From contig PEAK01000021.1 of assembly GCA_002753515.1 (NCBI GenBank), forward strand, positions 1 to 62,340: a DNA stretch of 62,340 nt. Reading direction: 5' to 3'. The translations under genes and the position numbers were made by a program. Within the stretch, counting starts at the first letter, position 1; every line of letters begins with the position of its first letter. This DNA comes from Magnetococcales bacterium (GTDB taxonomy: Bacteria > Pseudomonadota > Magnetococcia > Magnetococcales > UBA8363). This document shows, in pieces, positions 45,761 to 53,800 of the stretch. The notes below the pieces were generated by a model. That model was not told where the DNA came from and made no database searches. It was given only the letters and a program-made list of their open reading frames with translations.

Positions 45761-46417
45761 ATGCAACATTACATGGCAGAACTGAACCTGCTGGGGCAAC
45801 TGGTGTGGGTGATCGGCGGCGGGGCGGTGGCCCTGCGCAAGGTGCGTGGCTTGTTGGACACGGGCGCACGGATCGTAGTGGTGGCCCCGGCATGGGATCC
45901 GGAGTTGACACGCTGGCGGGATCAGGGGTGTCTGCACATCCACCAGGGGGAATTTTCCGAGGCGGATCTGGACCGGGAACCGCGACCGATGCTGGTTTTC
46001 GCCGCCACGGGTGATGGCGGGTTGAACCAGGAAATTGCCGCCTGCTGTCGCCAGCGGCGGATGTGGTGCAATTCGGCGGACAATCCCGAGGTTTCGGGAT
46101 TTTTGGTTCCAGCGGTAGTCCGACGTGGGGATATGACCGTGGCGGTGGGGACCCGGGGGGCCTCGCCAGCCTTGTCGCGCCTGCTCAAGGAACGTTTGGA
46201 TCATGACCTGGAACCGGGCTGGCAGGGTTTGGTCGCCGTGTTCGGGGCCATGCGCGCCGAAGTCGTCCGTCGTATTCCCAATCGTTTGCATCGGCAAAAA
46301 TTTTGGCGTGACACCGCCCTTGCGGCGGAGGTGCAGGAGCGCTACCGCTTTGACGAGCAAGAAAGCTGGTTTTTGGCGCGCCTTGATGCGGCGACGGCAC
46401 GAGACCATGGATCTTGA
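45761..46417 (+). CDS. Precorrin-2 dehydrogenase / sirohydrochlorin ferrochelatase-like
   Basis: 218 aa. Rossmann start LVWVIGGGAVALRKVRGLLD, then VVVAPAWDPELTRW, CNSADNPEVSGFLVPAVVRR and VGTRGASPALSRLLKERL, the pattern of the N-terminal half of CysG and of Met8. It oxidises precorrin-2 to sirohydrochlorin and may insert Fe2+ (siroheme) or Co2+. It lacks the C-terminal methyltransferase domain of CysG. It stands alone, divergent from uvrA and convergent with gcvH. ATG 45761 follows GCCGGATATC without a strong Shine-Dalgarno; ATG 45773 is an alternative. Confidence 0.85.
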   Translation: MQHYMAELNLLGQLVWVIGGGAVALRKVRGLLDTGARIVVVAPAWDPELTRWRDQGCLHIHQGEFSEADLDREPRPMLVFAATGDGGLNQEIAACCRQRRMWCNSADNPEVSGFLVPAVVRRGDMTVAVGTRGASPALSRLLKERLDHDLEPGWQGLVAVFGAMRAEVVRRIPNRLHRQKFWRDTALAAEVQERYRFDEQESWFLARLDAATARDHGS

Positions 46418-46425
46418 GAGGGGGA

Positions 46426-46827
46426 TTAACCCCCCTGACCCAACTGGGCGGCATAGGCTTGCGGAGTCAGCAGGGTGTCCATCTCCCGGGGATCGGCGGG
46501 TTGGATGCGGATCATCCATCCCTGTCCGTAAGGGTCGCTGTTGACGGCTTCGGGGGAATCCTGCAGGGCAGTATTGACCTCGGCAACCTGGCCGCTGACC
46601 GGGGCGAACAGATCGGAGACCGACTTGACCGATTCAACCACGCCGAAAGGTTGTTTGGCTGTGACTTTGCCCCCTGAAGCAGGGAGTTCCACGAACACGA
46701 CATCTCCCAACTGACTGCTGGCGTAGGCGGTAATGCCAACGGTCACGAGACCATTGCCTTCCCGGCGGATCCATTCATGATCCGAGGTGTAACGCAGATC
46801 GGTGGGGATTTCGGTATGTTCGGACAT
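46426..46827 (-). CDS. gcvH: Glycine cleavage system H protein
   Basis: 133 aa from ATG 46827, which has AAGGAAAA upstream; the open frame would extend 14 codons further. The lipoyl-accepting lysine lies in FGVVESVKSVSDL. YTSDHEWIRREGNGLVTVGI and YGQGWMIRIQP are the other conserved parts. It carries the aminomethyl intermediate among P, T and L proteins of glycine cleavage. The other three genes are not nearby. It lies 67 bp after ftsX on the same strand; they may or may not share a transcript. Confidence 0.95.
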   Translation of the reverse strand: MSEHTEIPTDLRYTSDHEWIRREGNGLVTVGITAYASSQLGDVVFVELPASGGKVTAKQPFGVVESVKSVSDLFAPVSGQVAEVNTALQDSPEAVNSDPYGQGWMIRIQPADPREMDTLLTPQAYAAQLGQGG

Positions 46828-46894
46828 GATCTTTTCCTTGGTAACCTGAGGGATTAATGGATACGGCATGCGGCATCACATGGGCGACAATCTA

Positions 46895-47929
46895 TCAAAC
46901 TTCCAGGAATCGGGACAGGGAAATGAGTGCGCCCACGAGTCCCAATCCGATCCCCAGGGAGAGCAGAAAGAGCAGTTGTGGCCATGAAAGAAAGATCAGA
47001 TCCAGATGGATGCCGAAAGCATGCAACAGTTCGCTGGTCGCCTGTGTGGTGCCACTGTAGAGGAGTACGATCAGGGCGGTCGCACCCAGGGCACCGAGCA
47101 AACCTTGAATGACCCCTTCGTAGATGAAGGGTGTTTTGATGAATAGGTTGGTGGCCCCCATGAAACGCATGACCTCAATTTCATCGCGCCGGGCGATAAT
47201 GGTGAGCTTGATGGTATTGGCTATAATCAGGGCAACGGCAATCAGGAGCAGCACGATCAGGGACATGCCGATCGTGCGAATAAATTGCAGGGTGGCGGCC
47301 AGTTTTTTCGCCCATTCATGGTCGTAGGAGACCGATTCAATGCCGGGCAGGGCGCTGATATCCTGGGCGAGTGTTTTCAGGCGGTCCACATGATTATCCC
47401 GGGCATGAAACTCCAAAGAATAAGGGAGTGGATTTTCCTGAAGATCGTCCAGGAGCGCGGCTTCGGACCCGAGCATGGATTTCAGGCGCGCCATGGCATC
47501 GGCAGGGGAGATGATGGTTAACCCATGGATTTCTGGATTTTTGGCGAGTTGATCGCGGATTTGTGTCAATTGGCTGACAGATGCTGTGGGTTGTAAAAAC
47601 ACCGTAACCAGATTGTCCCCCTTCCATTTTTGCAGGGCGGCATCGGCGTTGGCGAGCATCAGGACAAAACTTCCATGGATGGTCAGGGAGAGGACGATGA
47701 CGATGGTGGTGGCCCAGTGGGACAGGGAGCCACCACGAAACCGTTTCCAGGCCCGGAGCAGGGAGCGCAAATGAAAATTATTGGTATAGGAGGAATAATC
47801 AAAAATTTTGGGGGGGCCGGGACGCCCTTTGCGCGCATTTCCCGAACGGTTACGATTGTGACTGGCGAGAAAGGCTTGCAACTTGTTGCCGGTTTCCCGA
47901 CGCTGACCGGGGGGATTTTCGGTACTCAT
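46895..47929 (-). CDS. ftsX: Cell division protein FtsX
   Basis: 344 aa. About 75 residues of basic, soluble N-terminus (ASHNRNRSGNARKGRPGPPK) come first, longer than usual. Then TM1 (WATTIVIVLSLTIHGSFVL), a periplasmic loop of about 130 residues, and three C-terminal membrane helices (FIRTIGMSLIVLLLIAVAL; GVIQGLLGALGATALIVLL; QLLFLLSLGIGLGLVGALI). RRDEIEVMRFMGAT is the cytoplasmic motif touching FtsE. It relays the division signal to peptidoglycan hydrolases. It follows ftsE with a 51-bp gap. Confidence 0.93.
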   Translation of the reverse strand: MSTENPPGQRRETGNKLQAFLASHNRNRSGNARKGRPGPPKIFDYSSYTNNFHLRSLLRAWKRFRGGSLSHWATTIVIVLSLTIHGSFVLMLANADAALQKWKGDNLVTVFLQPTASVSQLTQIRDQLAKNPEIHGLTIISPADAMARLKSMLGSEAALLDDLQENPLPYSLEFHARDNHVDRLKTLAQDISALPGIESVSYDHEWAKKLAATLQFIRTIGMSLIVLLLIAVALIIANTIKLTIIARRDEIEVMRFMGATNLFIKTPFIYEGVIQGLLGALGATALIVLLYSGTTQATSELLHAFGIHLDLIFLSWPQLLFLLSLGIGLGLVGALISLSRFLEV

Positions 47930-47980
47930 GGGCAGCCCTTTGAACCCGATGGTGGCGTTATGGAACCTGGATTGGAACCA

Positions 47981-48661
47981 TTACAGTTTTGCTGAGTCTG
48001 GTATGTGCGTCAAACATCCGTTGACCATGGTGATTTGCGGATGCCCCAACTCCGTGGCAAGTTCCAAGTCGTGGGTCACCAGGAGGATGGTGATGCCCTG
48101 CTGGTGCAGGTTGTGAAACAAGGCCATGATTTTTCGGCCCATATCGCGATCAAGATTGCCGGTCGGTTCATCCGCGATCACCAGGGGGGGACGGTTGACC
48201 GTGGCCCGGGCTATGGCGACGCGTTGTTGTTCGCCGCCGGATAGGGCGATGGGATTATGGTACATCCGTTCTTTCAATCCCACCGACTCCAGGGTTCGGC
48301 TCACCTGGCCGGGTATCCGTTCGGGATCCTGCCCGGCCACTTCCATGGCAAGGGCAACGTTGTCAAATACCGAGCGATCGTACAGAAGTTTATAATCCTG
48401 AAAAATGACGCCAATTCCGCGACGCAAGGATGGCAGTTGCGCCGGGGTCAGTTGCTCCACGTTGCGCCCCTGGACGATGACCGACCCCTCCGAGGCCAGT
48501 TCGGCGCAATAAATCAATTTAAGTATCGAGGTTTTACCAGCACCTGAGGGACCGCTTAAAAAGTGAAAGGATCCCGGAGCAAGTCGAAAGGATATCCCTT
48601 TGAGGGCTTCGTAGCCGGTGGGATAACGCATGCTGACATTGTGAAAACGAACCATGACCAC
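47981..48661 (-). CDS. ftsE: Cell division ATP-binding protein FtsE
   Basis: 226 aa. Walker [16 protein letters not shown] (about 36-50), Q-loop near VIFQDYKLL, signature [14 protein letters not shown], Walker [15 protein letters not shown]-loop LVTHDLEL. The N-terminus [20 protein letters not shown] is typical. It forms the ATPase half of FtsEX. The 299 bp upstream of ATG 48661 (to the divergent zinc-ribbon gene) carry no other gene; GTTCGAT with GAACTTG repeats appear near 48868-48890. Confidence 0.95.
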   Translation of the reverse strand: MVMVRFHNVSMRYPTGYEALKGISFRLAPGSFHFLSGPSGAGKTSILKLIYCAELASEGSVIVQGRNVEQLTPAQLPSLRRGIGVIFQDYKLLYDRSVFDNVALAMEVAGQDPERIPGQVSRTLESVGLKERMYHNPIALSGGEQQRVAIARATVNRPPLVIADEPTGNLDRDMGRKIMALFHNLHQQGITILLVTHDLELATELGHPQITMVNGCLTHIPDSAKL

Positions 48662-48960
48662 CTGAGAACGGAGTGGGAATGTTTGTCTTTTCCTCCCTTA
48701 TTGCAAGTATGATAGTGTAACGTGTCCTGGACACCATGACAAGTTGGGTTGGAAGACTGACGGATCCCGGGCCAAGGGATTGCAAAATGATAATAATTCA
48801 TATGGTCCTGGAGTTGCATTGGTTTTGAAATTTGATGGATTTTTAGATCGGATAGGGCTTGAGAGTTCGATGGAACTTGAAAGTTCGATACATAGTGCCA
48901 GTTCGGTTGTCATAGCCTAAGGATACTTCACAAGCTTTCGGTTGAGGGAGTACAGCCAGG

Positions 48961-50241
48961 GTGATCGTTCAATGCACCAATTGCAGCACCCGTTTCGACG
49001 TCGATGAAGAGATGTTGCTGCCGTCGGGACGAAAGCTCAAATGCTCAAACTGCAAAGAAGTCTTCTTCCAAAAACCTCCGATTCACGACCAGAACGAAGA
49101 ACCGGATGCAGAGTCTCAACCTGAGCCTGAGCCCGCCGATGAGGAATCATTGGAAGAAGCCGACTCCTCCGATACCGAAGGGGATGACGACACCGAAACA
49201 GTCCTGGGACCCGATTTAACTCAGGCCATCCATGCTCCTTCCCCTGATGGAATAGACGATTCAATCGCTTCCGAACTCGATTCCTTATTAAACGATGCTT
49301 TGGAGGAATCCGGCAATTCGGGTGGCAAAGAATCGGAAGAGTTACAGGAGGAGTCCGATGACGCTTCCATGGACGATATCCTGATCGACGAGGAAGTGGT
49401 TCAGGAGGAAGTGGTTCAGGAGGAAGTGGTTCAGGAGGAAGTGGTTCAGGAAGAAGAGGTTCAGGAAGAAGAGGTTCAGGAAGAAGAGGTTCAGGAAGAA
49501 GAGGTTCAGGAAGAAGAGGTTCAGGAAGAAGAGGTTCAGGAAGAAGAGGTTCAGGAAGAAGAGGTTCAGGAGCAGGCAGTCGTTCAAGAAAAGATTGTGG
49601 TGAGGAATGAACCTGTGGAAGAAACAATGGGCATGATGGCAACCCGGGGAGATGCTTTTTCATTGGAGAGTGAAGAGGAAAAAGAAGAGGAAGAGAAGGA
49701 AAAGAAAGCGGGATGGACCTTGGCCCTTCCCCAGGCGAAATGGGGATGGTTGGCATCCTTATTAATGTGTTTGTCGCTGGTTGCCGGCGTGGTTGTACCC
49801 ACGGATTGGTGGGAATTCACCTGGCATGATTTACACAGTTCGTTCCGTTTGGCGGAGTTGGGCGGAGAATGGCGGGTTTACCCCTATGGTACGGTGTTGG
49901 TGGTTCAGGGGCGTTTGAACAATTCGGACAAGTCAACGCAGTTGGCACCCAAAATACGTATCTCCCTCTTGGATCAGGAGAATAAAGAATTGTTGGTTAG
50001 CTCCGTGATACCCGGACGGGTTGTGGATGGAAAATTATTGGATGAAAGCTCCGAGGAATCGTTGCGCACCATGATTGGCTTGCAGGGGGATGCCAAAAAG
50101 GTCAAGGTGGAACGGTTGCCACCGGGCCAAGAAGTCGCCTTCCAGGCCATATTCATCAAACCCCCGGAGGCCGCTGCCCGCTATCGCGTGGATTTTGATA
50201 CCATCGATAAAAAAGCAACCGGGACCATCAATAAACCTTAA
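48961..50241 (+). CDS. Zinc-ribbon (MJ0042) protein with EVQEE repeat and DUF3426
   Basis: 426 aa, GTG start. The zinc ribbon CTNCSTRFDV...CSNCKEVF lies at residues 5-34. An acidic region contains 12 five-residue units of type VVQEE/EVQEE (about residues 146-205). After basic KKAGWTLALPQAKWG comes a membrane helix (LASLLMCLSLVAGVVV), then a DUF3426-type beta-rich domain (WRVYPYGTVLVVQGRLNN). It probably spans the inner membrane with the zinc finger in the cytoplasm. Stop TAA 50239-50241 is the first base pairs of element copy 4, so the element sets its end. Confidence 0.8.
   Translation: MIVQCTNCSTRFDVDEEMLLPSGRKLKCSNCKEVFFQKPPIHDQNEEPDAESQPEPEPADEESLEEADSSDTEGDDDTETVLGPDLTQAIHAPSPDGIDDSIASELDSLLNDALEESGNSGGKESEELQEESDDASMDDILIDEEVVQEEVVQEEVVQEEVVQEEEVQEEEVQEEEVQEEEVQEEEVQEEEVQEEEVQEEEVQEQAVVQEKIVVRNEPVEETMGMMATRGDAFSLESEEEKEEEEKEKKAGWTLALPQAKWGWLASLLMCLSLVAGVVVPTDWWEFTWHDLHSSFRLAELGGEWRVYPYGTVLVVQGRLNNSDKSTQLAPKIRISLLDQENKELLVSSVIPGRVVDGKLLDESSEESLRTMIGLQGDAKKVKVERLPPGQEVAFQAIFIKPPEAAARYRVDFDTIDKKATGTINKP
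49396..49575 (+). repeat. 15-bp in-frame tandem repeat (12 units)
   Basis: Twelve units of 15 bp: four of GTGGTTCAGGAGGAA type, then eight of GAGGTTCAGGAAGAA type (the last ending CAG). Within each group the units are almost identical in DNA, which is the mark of recent expansion. They code VVQEE and EVQEE in the acidic linker. Copy number is likely to vary between strains. Confidence 0.9.
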
Positions 50242-50463
50242 ACCGCAGCTATCTTGGAATGTGTAGTTATTGTCATCCCCGCCCCCGATTCAAGCATTCG
50301 AGGTTCCCGCTTTCGCGGGAATGACGAGGCTTCAGCGGGGATCCAGAGAACCTTCCTACTTTCCCTAACTTTCTGGATTCCCGCTGAAGCCTGCCCCCGA
50401 ATGCCTGAATCGGGGGCGGGAATGACGCGGGAAAACTACGTATCCCGCGTTGGTTGCGGTTTA
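50239..50463. repeat. Dispersed element with terminal inverted repeats, copy 4
   Basis: A 225-bp element, oriented like copy 1 (TAAACCGCAGCTATCTTGG ... TTGGTTGCGGTTTA). It has ATGTGTAGTTATTGTCATCC, a CCCCGATTCAAGCATTCGAGG insert, ATTCCCGCTTTCGCGGGAAT and the matching GAATGCCTGAATCGGGGGCGG. The left end gives the stop codon of the zinc-ribbon gene and the right end contains the last nine codons and stop of the convergent cbiO. Confidence 0.88.
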
Positions 50464-51308
50464 GGTGGGCTATTGCCATGCCTAGCGATGATTTTCAGCA
50501 CATCCGCTTTTGTTCTTGGCAAGGGTTCTGTATCATCAAGAAGACCCGCCGCCTTCAGTTGCTGCCCCATCAGGTACAAAAAGGGAGGCACCAAGCGAGC
50601 GGTGACCATCAAGGGGGCATCCCCCAGGATCGGGGTGGCGTCTCCCTGTCCCAATACCCTGCCGGCATTGAATAATGCCACGTCATCGGCGAATTCATAA
50701 GCCAGATCGACATCGTGCGTGGCCAATACCAGCGTTGTACCCGCAGCTTTGAGTTGTCCGAGAACGTGCAACAGGTGCATGGAACCCTGGTGATCAAGCC
50801 CGGCGGTCGGTTCGTCGAGCAGCAGGATCTCCGGTTGCATGGCCACGGCACCCGCGATGGCAACCCGCTTTTTTTGTCCAAAAGAGAGCATGTGCGTGGG
50901 ACGCAATGCCAGATCCGCAATATCCAGGGCTTCCAGAGCTTGCTGCACCCTTTTTTCGCTATCCCGTTCGCTCAACCCCAGATTCGTCGGCCCGAAAGAG
51001 ACGTCTTCCGCCACAGAAGAGGCAAACAATTGGTCGTCGGCATCCTGCAACACCAAGCCGACACGTCGACGCCAGACGGACAATTCGCTGCGGGTATAAC
51101 CGGTCGCCCGACCCTCAAGACGGACATGTCCCGCTTTGGGCTTCAGGGTACCGTTGAGATGCAGCAGCAAGGTGGTTTTGCCCGAACCATTGGGACCGAG
51201 AATGGCCAAACATCGCCCCCGATGGACGGTCAGGTTCAGGTTGGAAAGTCCCACGACGTTGCCCGGATAGGCGTAGGTCAGGTCGCAAGCCTGGAGCAAG
51301 GGAGTCAT
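50436..51308 (-). CDS. cbiO: Cobalt/nickel ECF transporter ATPase
   Basis: 290 aa from ATG 51308, which overlaps the cbiQ stop by four bases (ATGA); 51317 is less likely. Walker A LGPNGSGKTTLLLHLNG, signature LSFGQKKRVAIAGA (FG for GG, normal in CbiO), Walker B ILLLDEPTAGLD, H-loop THDVDL. The last residues (PPKPQPTRDT) read into dispersed-element copy 4, so the natural C-terminus was probably altered. Last gene of the cbiMNQO operon. Confidence 0.92.
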   Translation of the reverse strand: MTPLLQACDLTYAYPGNVVGLSNLNLTVHRGRCLAILGPNGSGKTTLLLHLNGTLKPKAGHVRLEGRATGYTRSELSVWRRRVGLVLQDADDQLFASSVAEDVSFGPTNLGLSERDSEKRVQQALEALDIADLALRPTHMLSFGQKKRVAIAGAVAMQPEILLLDEPTAGLDHQGSMHLLHVLGQLKAAGTTLVLATHDVDLAYEFADDVALFNAGRVLGQGDATPILGDAPLMVTARLVPPFLYLMGQQLKAAGLLDDTEPLPRTKADVLKIIARHGNSPPKPQPTRDT

Positions 51309-52036
51309 CGGTACCATAATCCCAGGGCTGCCGTAACGGCTTCCGTCATCAGGATCAGGGACAATCCCGACACGGAAACAGGGGTGGGGCGTCTGACCAC
51401 CGTGATGGCACCGTTCCAGCCGCGTGCCGCCAATCCCGTTTCCAGACGTTGCGCCCGATCCAGGGCGCGCGCCAGCAGATTGGCAACCAGAGATCCCAGG
51501 GATTGGATGCGCCTGCGCATACCGTCATGACCCAGTCGCGCCGCTTGCGCGGCATGCATGGCGGCAGCGGTTTCCACCAGCAAAAAAAGAAAACGATAAA
51601 TCAACAAGGCTACTTCGAGTATTTCCGAAGGGATTCCCAACCGGCGTAACCCGGAGAGCAGATCGGTGGTCGGCGTGGTCAAAGCCAGGAATTGCAAACA
51701 GGTGAACCCGGCGAGCGCCTGCAATGTCAGACGCACAACGGTTGGCCATTCCTCCGGCATCAGACGGATACCGCCAACATCAACATGCAGCATCAGGGAT
51801 AAGGTACCGGTGAGCAAAAATCCGAGGGTTCCCATCGTGCAAGCCAGCCACAATTTGGCAGGTACCCGGGCTCCCAGGATTGCCGCCCCGGTCATCACCC
51901 CCATGACCACCAGGGCTACCGGTAACGATGGCAAACTGATAGTGATGATCATCATGCCCAAAGCCAACGTGGCTTTTTCTGTAACGGATCGAGAGCGCCA
52001 ACGGTTGAGGTGAGCGACCTTGTCGATGGACAGCAT
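51305..52036 (-). CDS. cbiQ: Cobalt/nickel ECF transporter transmembrane protein CbiQ
   Basis: 243 aa from ATG 52036, after AAGGATAGTC. The longer frame reaches 52291 but would cover all of cbiN. Five to six membrane helices are followed by the two Ala-Arg-Gly coupling motifs: MHAAQAARLG and ETGLAARGWNG. It links the two ATPases to CbiMN. It follows cbiN with a 16-bp gap. Confidence 0.9.
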   Translation of the reverse strand: MLSIDKVAHLNRWRSRSVTEKATLALGMMIITISLPSLPVALVVMGVMTGAAILGARVPAKLWLACTMGTLGFLLTGTLSLMLHVDVGGIRLMPEEWPTVVRLTLQALAGFTCLQFLALTTPTTDLLSGLRRLGIPSEILEVALLIYRFLFLLVETAAAMHAAQAARLGHDGMRRRIQSLGSLVANLLARALDRAQRLETGLAARGWNGAITVVRRPTPVSVSGLSLILMTEAVTAALGLWYR

Positions 52037-52052
52037 GACTATCCTTGATCGA

Positions 52053-52319
52053 TCATTTGCGGCGTCCGATAACGTAACCCAGAATTCCGGCTCCCAAGGC
52101 GGCCTGAACCGCGAACAACAAACTTTCCACTTCAGCGTTCGGCGGCGTCCAAACCGGGGTGAACCAAGGTTTGTAATCGGGTTTGATGGCAAGGATGGCG
52201 TCCGTGGCAAGGTTGTCAGATCCTTTAGACGCTGTTCCCGATTGAGGAAAAAGCAAAGGGACGGCAATGATAGCAACAGCGGTCCCGACAAGCCACCAGG
52301 AGGAACGGGATAGGGCCAT
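52053..52319 (-). CDS. cbiN: Cobalt/nickel ECF transporter CbiN-type subunit
   Basis: 88 aa, two membrane helices: WWLVGTAVAIIAVPLLFP near the start and LLFAVQAALGAGILGYVIG near the end, with the extracytoplasmic loop WFTPVWTPPNAEVESL between them, as in CbiN. The ATG shares a base with the cbiM stop (TAATG). CbiN points to cobalt rather than nickel transport (family knowledge). Confidence 0.85.
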   Translation of the reverse strand: MALSRSSWWLVGTAVAIIAVPLLFPQSGTASKGSDNLATDAILAIKPDYKPWFTPVWTPPNAEVESLLFAVQAALGAGILGYVIGRRK

Positions 52320-52987
52320 TATCGGCTCTCCAAAGAAAATTGCCGGAGTTGATCGAGCAAATCGGTACGCACGGAAAGGGCGTTCATGACGACGACGGTC
52401 AACAAACCTTCGACCACGGCCAATGGTATCTGGGTAACTGCGAAAATACTGCCAAATTTGAGGAATGATCCGGCAATTCCCGTTAAAGGATCCGGGTAAG
52501 CCATGGCCAGTTGCAATGAGGTAACCAAGTAGGTTGTCAGGTCACCCAGGGCAGCGGCGAGGAATACGGTAACGGCGAGTGACAAACCCGTCTTGCCACC
52601 CAGACGCCAAACCGTCCAGCTCACCCAGGGACCGACAACGGCCATGGAGAATACATTGGCTCCCAGTGTTGTCAAACCACCGTGGGCCAGGAGCAAGGCT
52701 TGAAATAGGAGAACAATGGTACCCAAGACCGCCATGACGCTCGGGCCGAAGAGGATGGCACCCAAACCCGTGCCGGTGGGATGCGAACAGGAACCGGTGA
52801 CACTGGGCATTTTCAGGGCGGACATCACGAACGTAAACCCCCCGGCTGCCGCCAGCATCATTTTGGCCTGGGGTTGTTCGCTGACGATGCGTTTGAGTCG
52901 GATTGCCCCGGCGACAACGAAGGGTACGGCGGCTGCGAACCAGCCCATGGCATCAACAACGGGCAGATACCCTTCCATGATATGCAT
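52319..52987 (-). CDS. cbiM: Cobalt/nickel ECF transporter substrate-binding membrane protein CbiM
   Basis: 222 aa, starting [20 protein letters not shown]: the His at position 2 and MEGYLP are the metal-site hallmark of CbiM/NikM. Further on [18 protein letters not shown] carries another conserved His. Seven hydrophobic segments follow. It is the first gene of cbiMNQO and lies downstream of a cobalamin riboswitch, which makes Co2+ for B12 the probable substrate. Confidence 0.93.
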   Translation of the reverse strand: MHIMEGYLPVVDAMGWFAAAVPFVVAGAIRLKRIVSEQPQAKMMLAAAGGFTFVMSALKMPSVTGSCSHPTGTGLGAILFGPSVMAVLGTIVLLFQALLLAHGGLTTLGANVFSMAVVGPWVSWTVWRLGGKTGLSLAVTVFLAAALGDLTTYLVTSLQLAMAYPDPLTGIAGSFLKFGSIFAVTQIPLAVVEGLLTVVVMNALSVRTDLLDQLRQFSLESR

Positions 52988-53030
52988 GCAATGCCTCCGT
53001 CAGTAGTATCCAGCATGTCAAACGCAAACA

Positions 53031-53060
53031 CCCCGCCCCCGACACCCGATGGGGATGGGG
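53031..53060 (-). terminator. Terminator-like hairpin of the riboswitch
   Basis: Read on the minus strand, CCCCATCCCC-N10-GGGGGCGGGG makes a 10-bp stem with one mismatch and one G-T pair, followed by TGTTTGCGTTTG, a weak U tract. It sits between the riboswitch and cbiM, as an expression platform should. The U tract is poor, so a Rho-dependent or translational switch is possible. Confidence 0.45.
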
Positions 53061-53164
53061 AGAACGTGCGGATCAAAAATGGACGGAAAAGGAATGGCAA
53101 GCTTTGAAGAATCAGGATATTCCTCCCCGCCCGCACTGCCCTCCGCAGTACTTGGCGAACAAGA

Positions 53165-53350
53165 TATCCAGGCCGGTCTCCGGGCTGACGCATGGTCGCG
53201 GGCGTGTACTCCGTGACTTGACCAACTCTCATCCCATGCACGACACGCAGGGTGGTTTTGATCCGTTGGTCCAACTGCGTTTACCGTTGCGGGGGCAGCG
53301 CCGGACTTGTGGCATTGGGAACGGCCACACCGGACTTCCCGTTAACCCCG
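53165..53350 (-). promoter_or_regulatory. Cobalamin riboswitch upstream of cbiMNQO
   Basis: On the minus strand the conserved core is present in order: GTTAACGGGAAGTCCGGTG, then AAGTCCGGCGCTGCCCCCGC directly followed by AACGGTAA (central G+C-rich loop), then GCCCGGAGACCGGCC (3' side). These are the standard B12-element pieces. Spacing of about 180 nt and a position 180 nt before cbiM fit. High B12 should shut off the cobalt importer. Confidence 0.88.
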
Positions 53351-53461
53351 ATTGGGGCAATCCTCAACATCGGGGAACCTGAAATCGGGCGTCATTATGA
53401 AACATATGCCAGATCAAGTCAAGTTTACCACCGTGACGCTCGGCAGGTTTCTTCCGGGCAA

Positions 53462-53800
53462 TCAATCGGAAAAAATATCCTCCACGGTTTTGGCGTCCAG
53501 GATGCGATCCGACCAAATTTCAAGGAGTTTTTTATCGGCGGCGTTAACCTTGGCGGATACCGTCTCCGAACACTTGCCAAATCGGCGCTGCAGTTGGCGA
53601 AGCAGGATCGCAGCCGCTTCCTCCCTTCTTCCTTCCTCCCTTACTTCCGCCCTCACTTCCTCCCTCACTTCCTCCCTCACTTCCTCCCTTACTTTCTTCC
53701 GAGCCAAATCCACTGCCCAGGGAGGGGCCTGCCGAACCAAGTCCACTACCCAGGCAGGGGGATTATCGGAGAGGATTTCCTGTGCAAATTGGGATATCAT
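53462..53800 (-). CDS. Possible internally started short form of the Rpn protein
   Basis: A perfect AAGGAGG (53809-53815) lies 8 nt before ATG 53800 inside the Rpn gene, in frame. The product (112 aa, MISQFAQEILSDNPPAW...) keeps the coil and DUF4351 but no nuclease core. Relative position, motif and spacing match those in the other Rpn gene of the window (ATG 1200). In described Rpn genes an internal short protein blocks the long one. Use of this start is inference. Confidence 0.5.
   Translation of the reverse strand: MISQFAQEILSDNPPAWVVDLVRQAPPWAVDLARKKVREEVREEVREEVRAEVREEGRREEAAAILLRQLQRRFGKCSETVSAKVNAADKKLLEIWSDRILDAKTVEDIFSD

Noticed and set aside
49396-49575. 15-bp repeats as CRISPR or regulatory iterons
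   Set aside because: No spacers, and the period is a multiple of three inside an open frame with a clear protein meaning.
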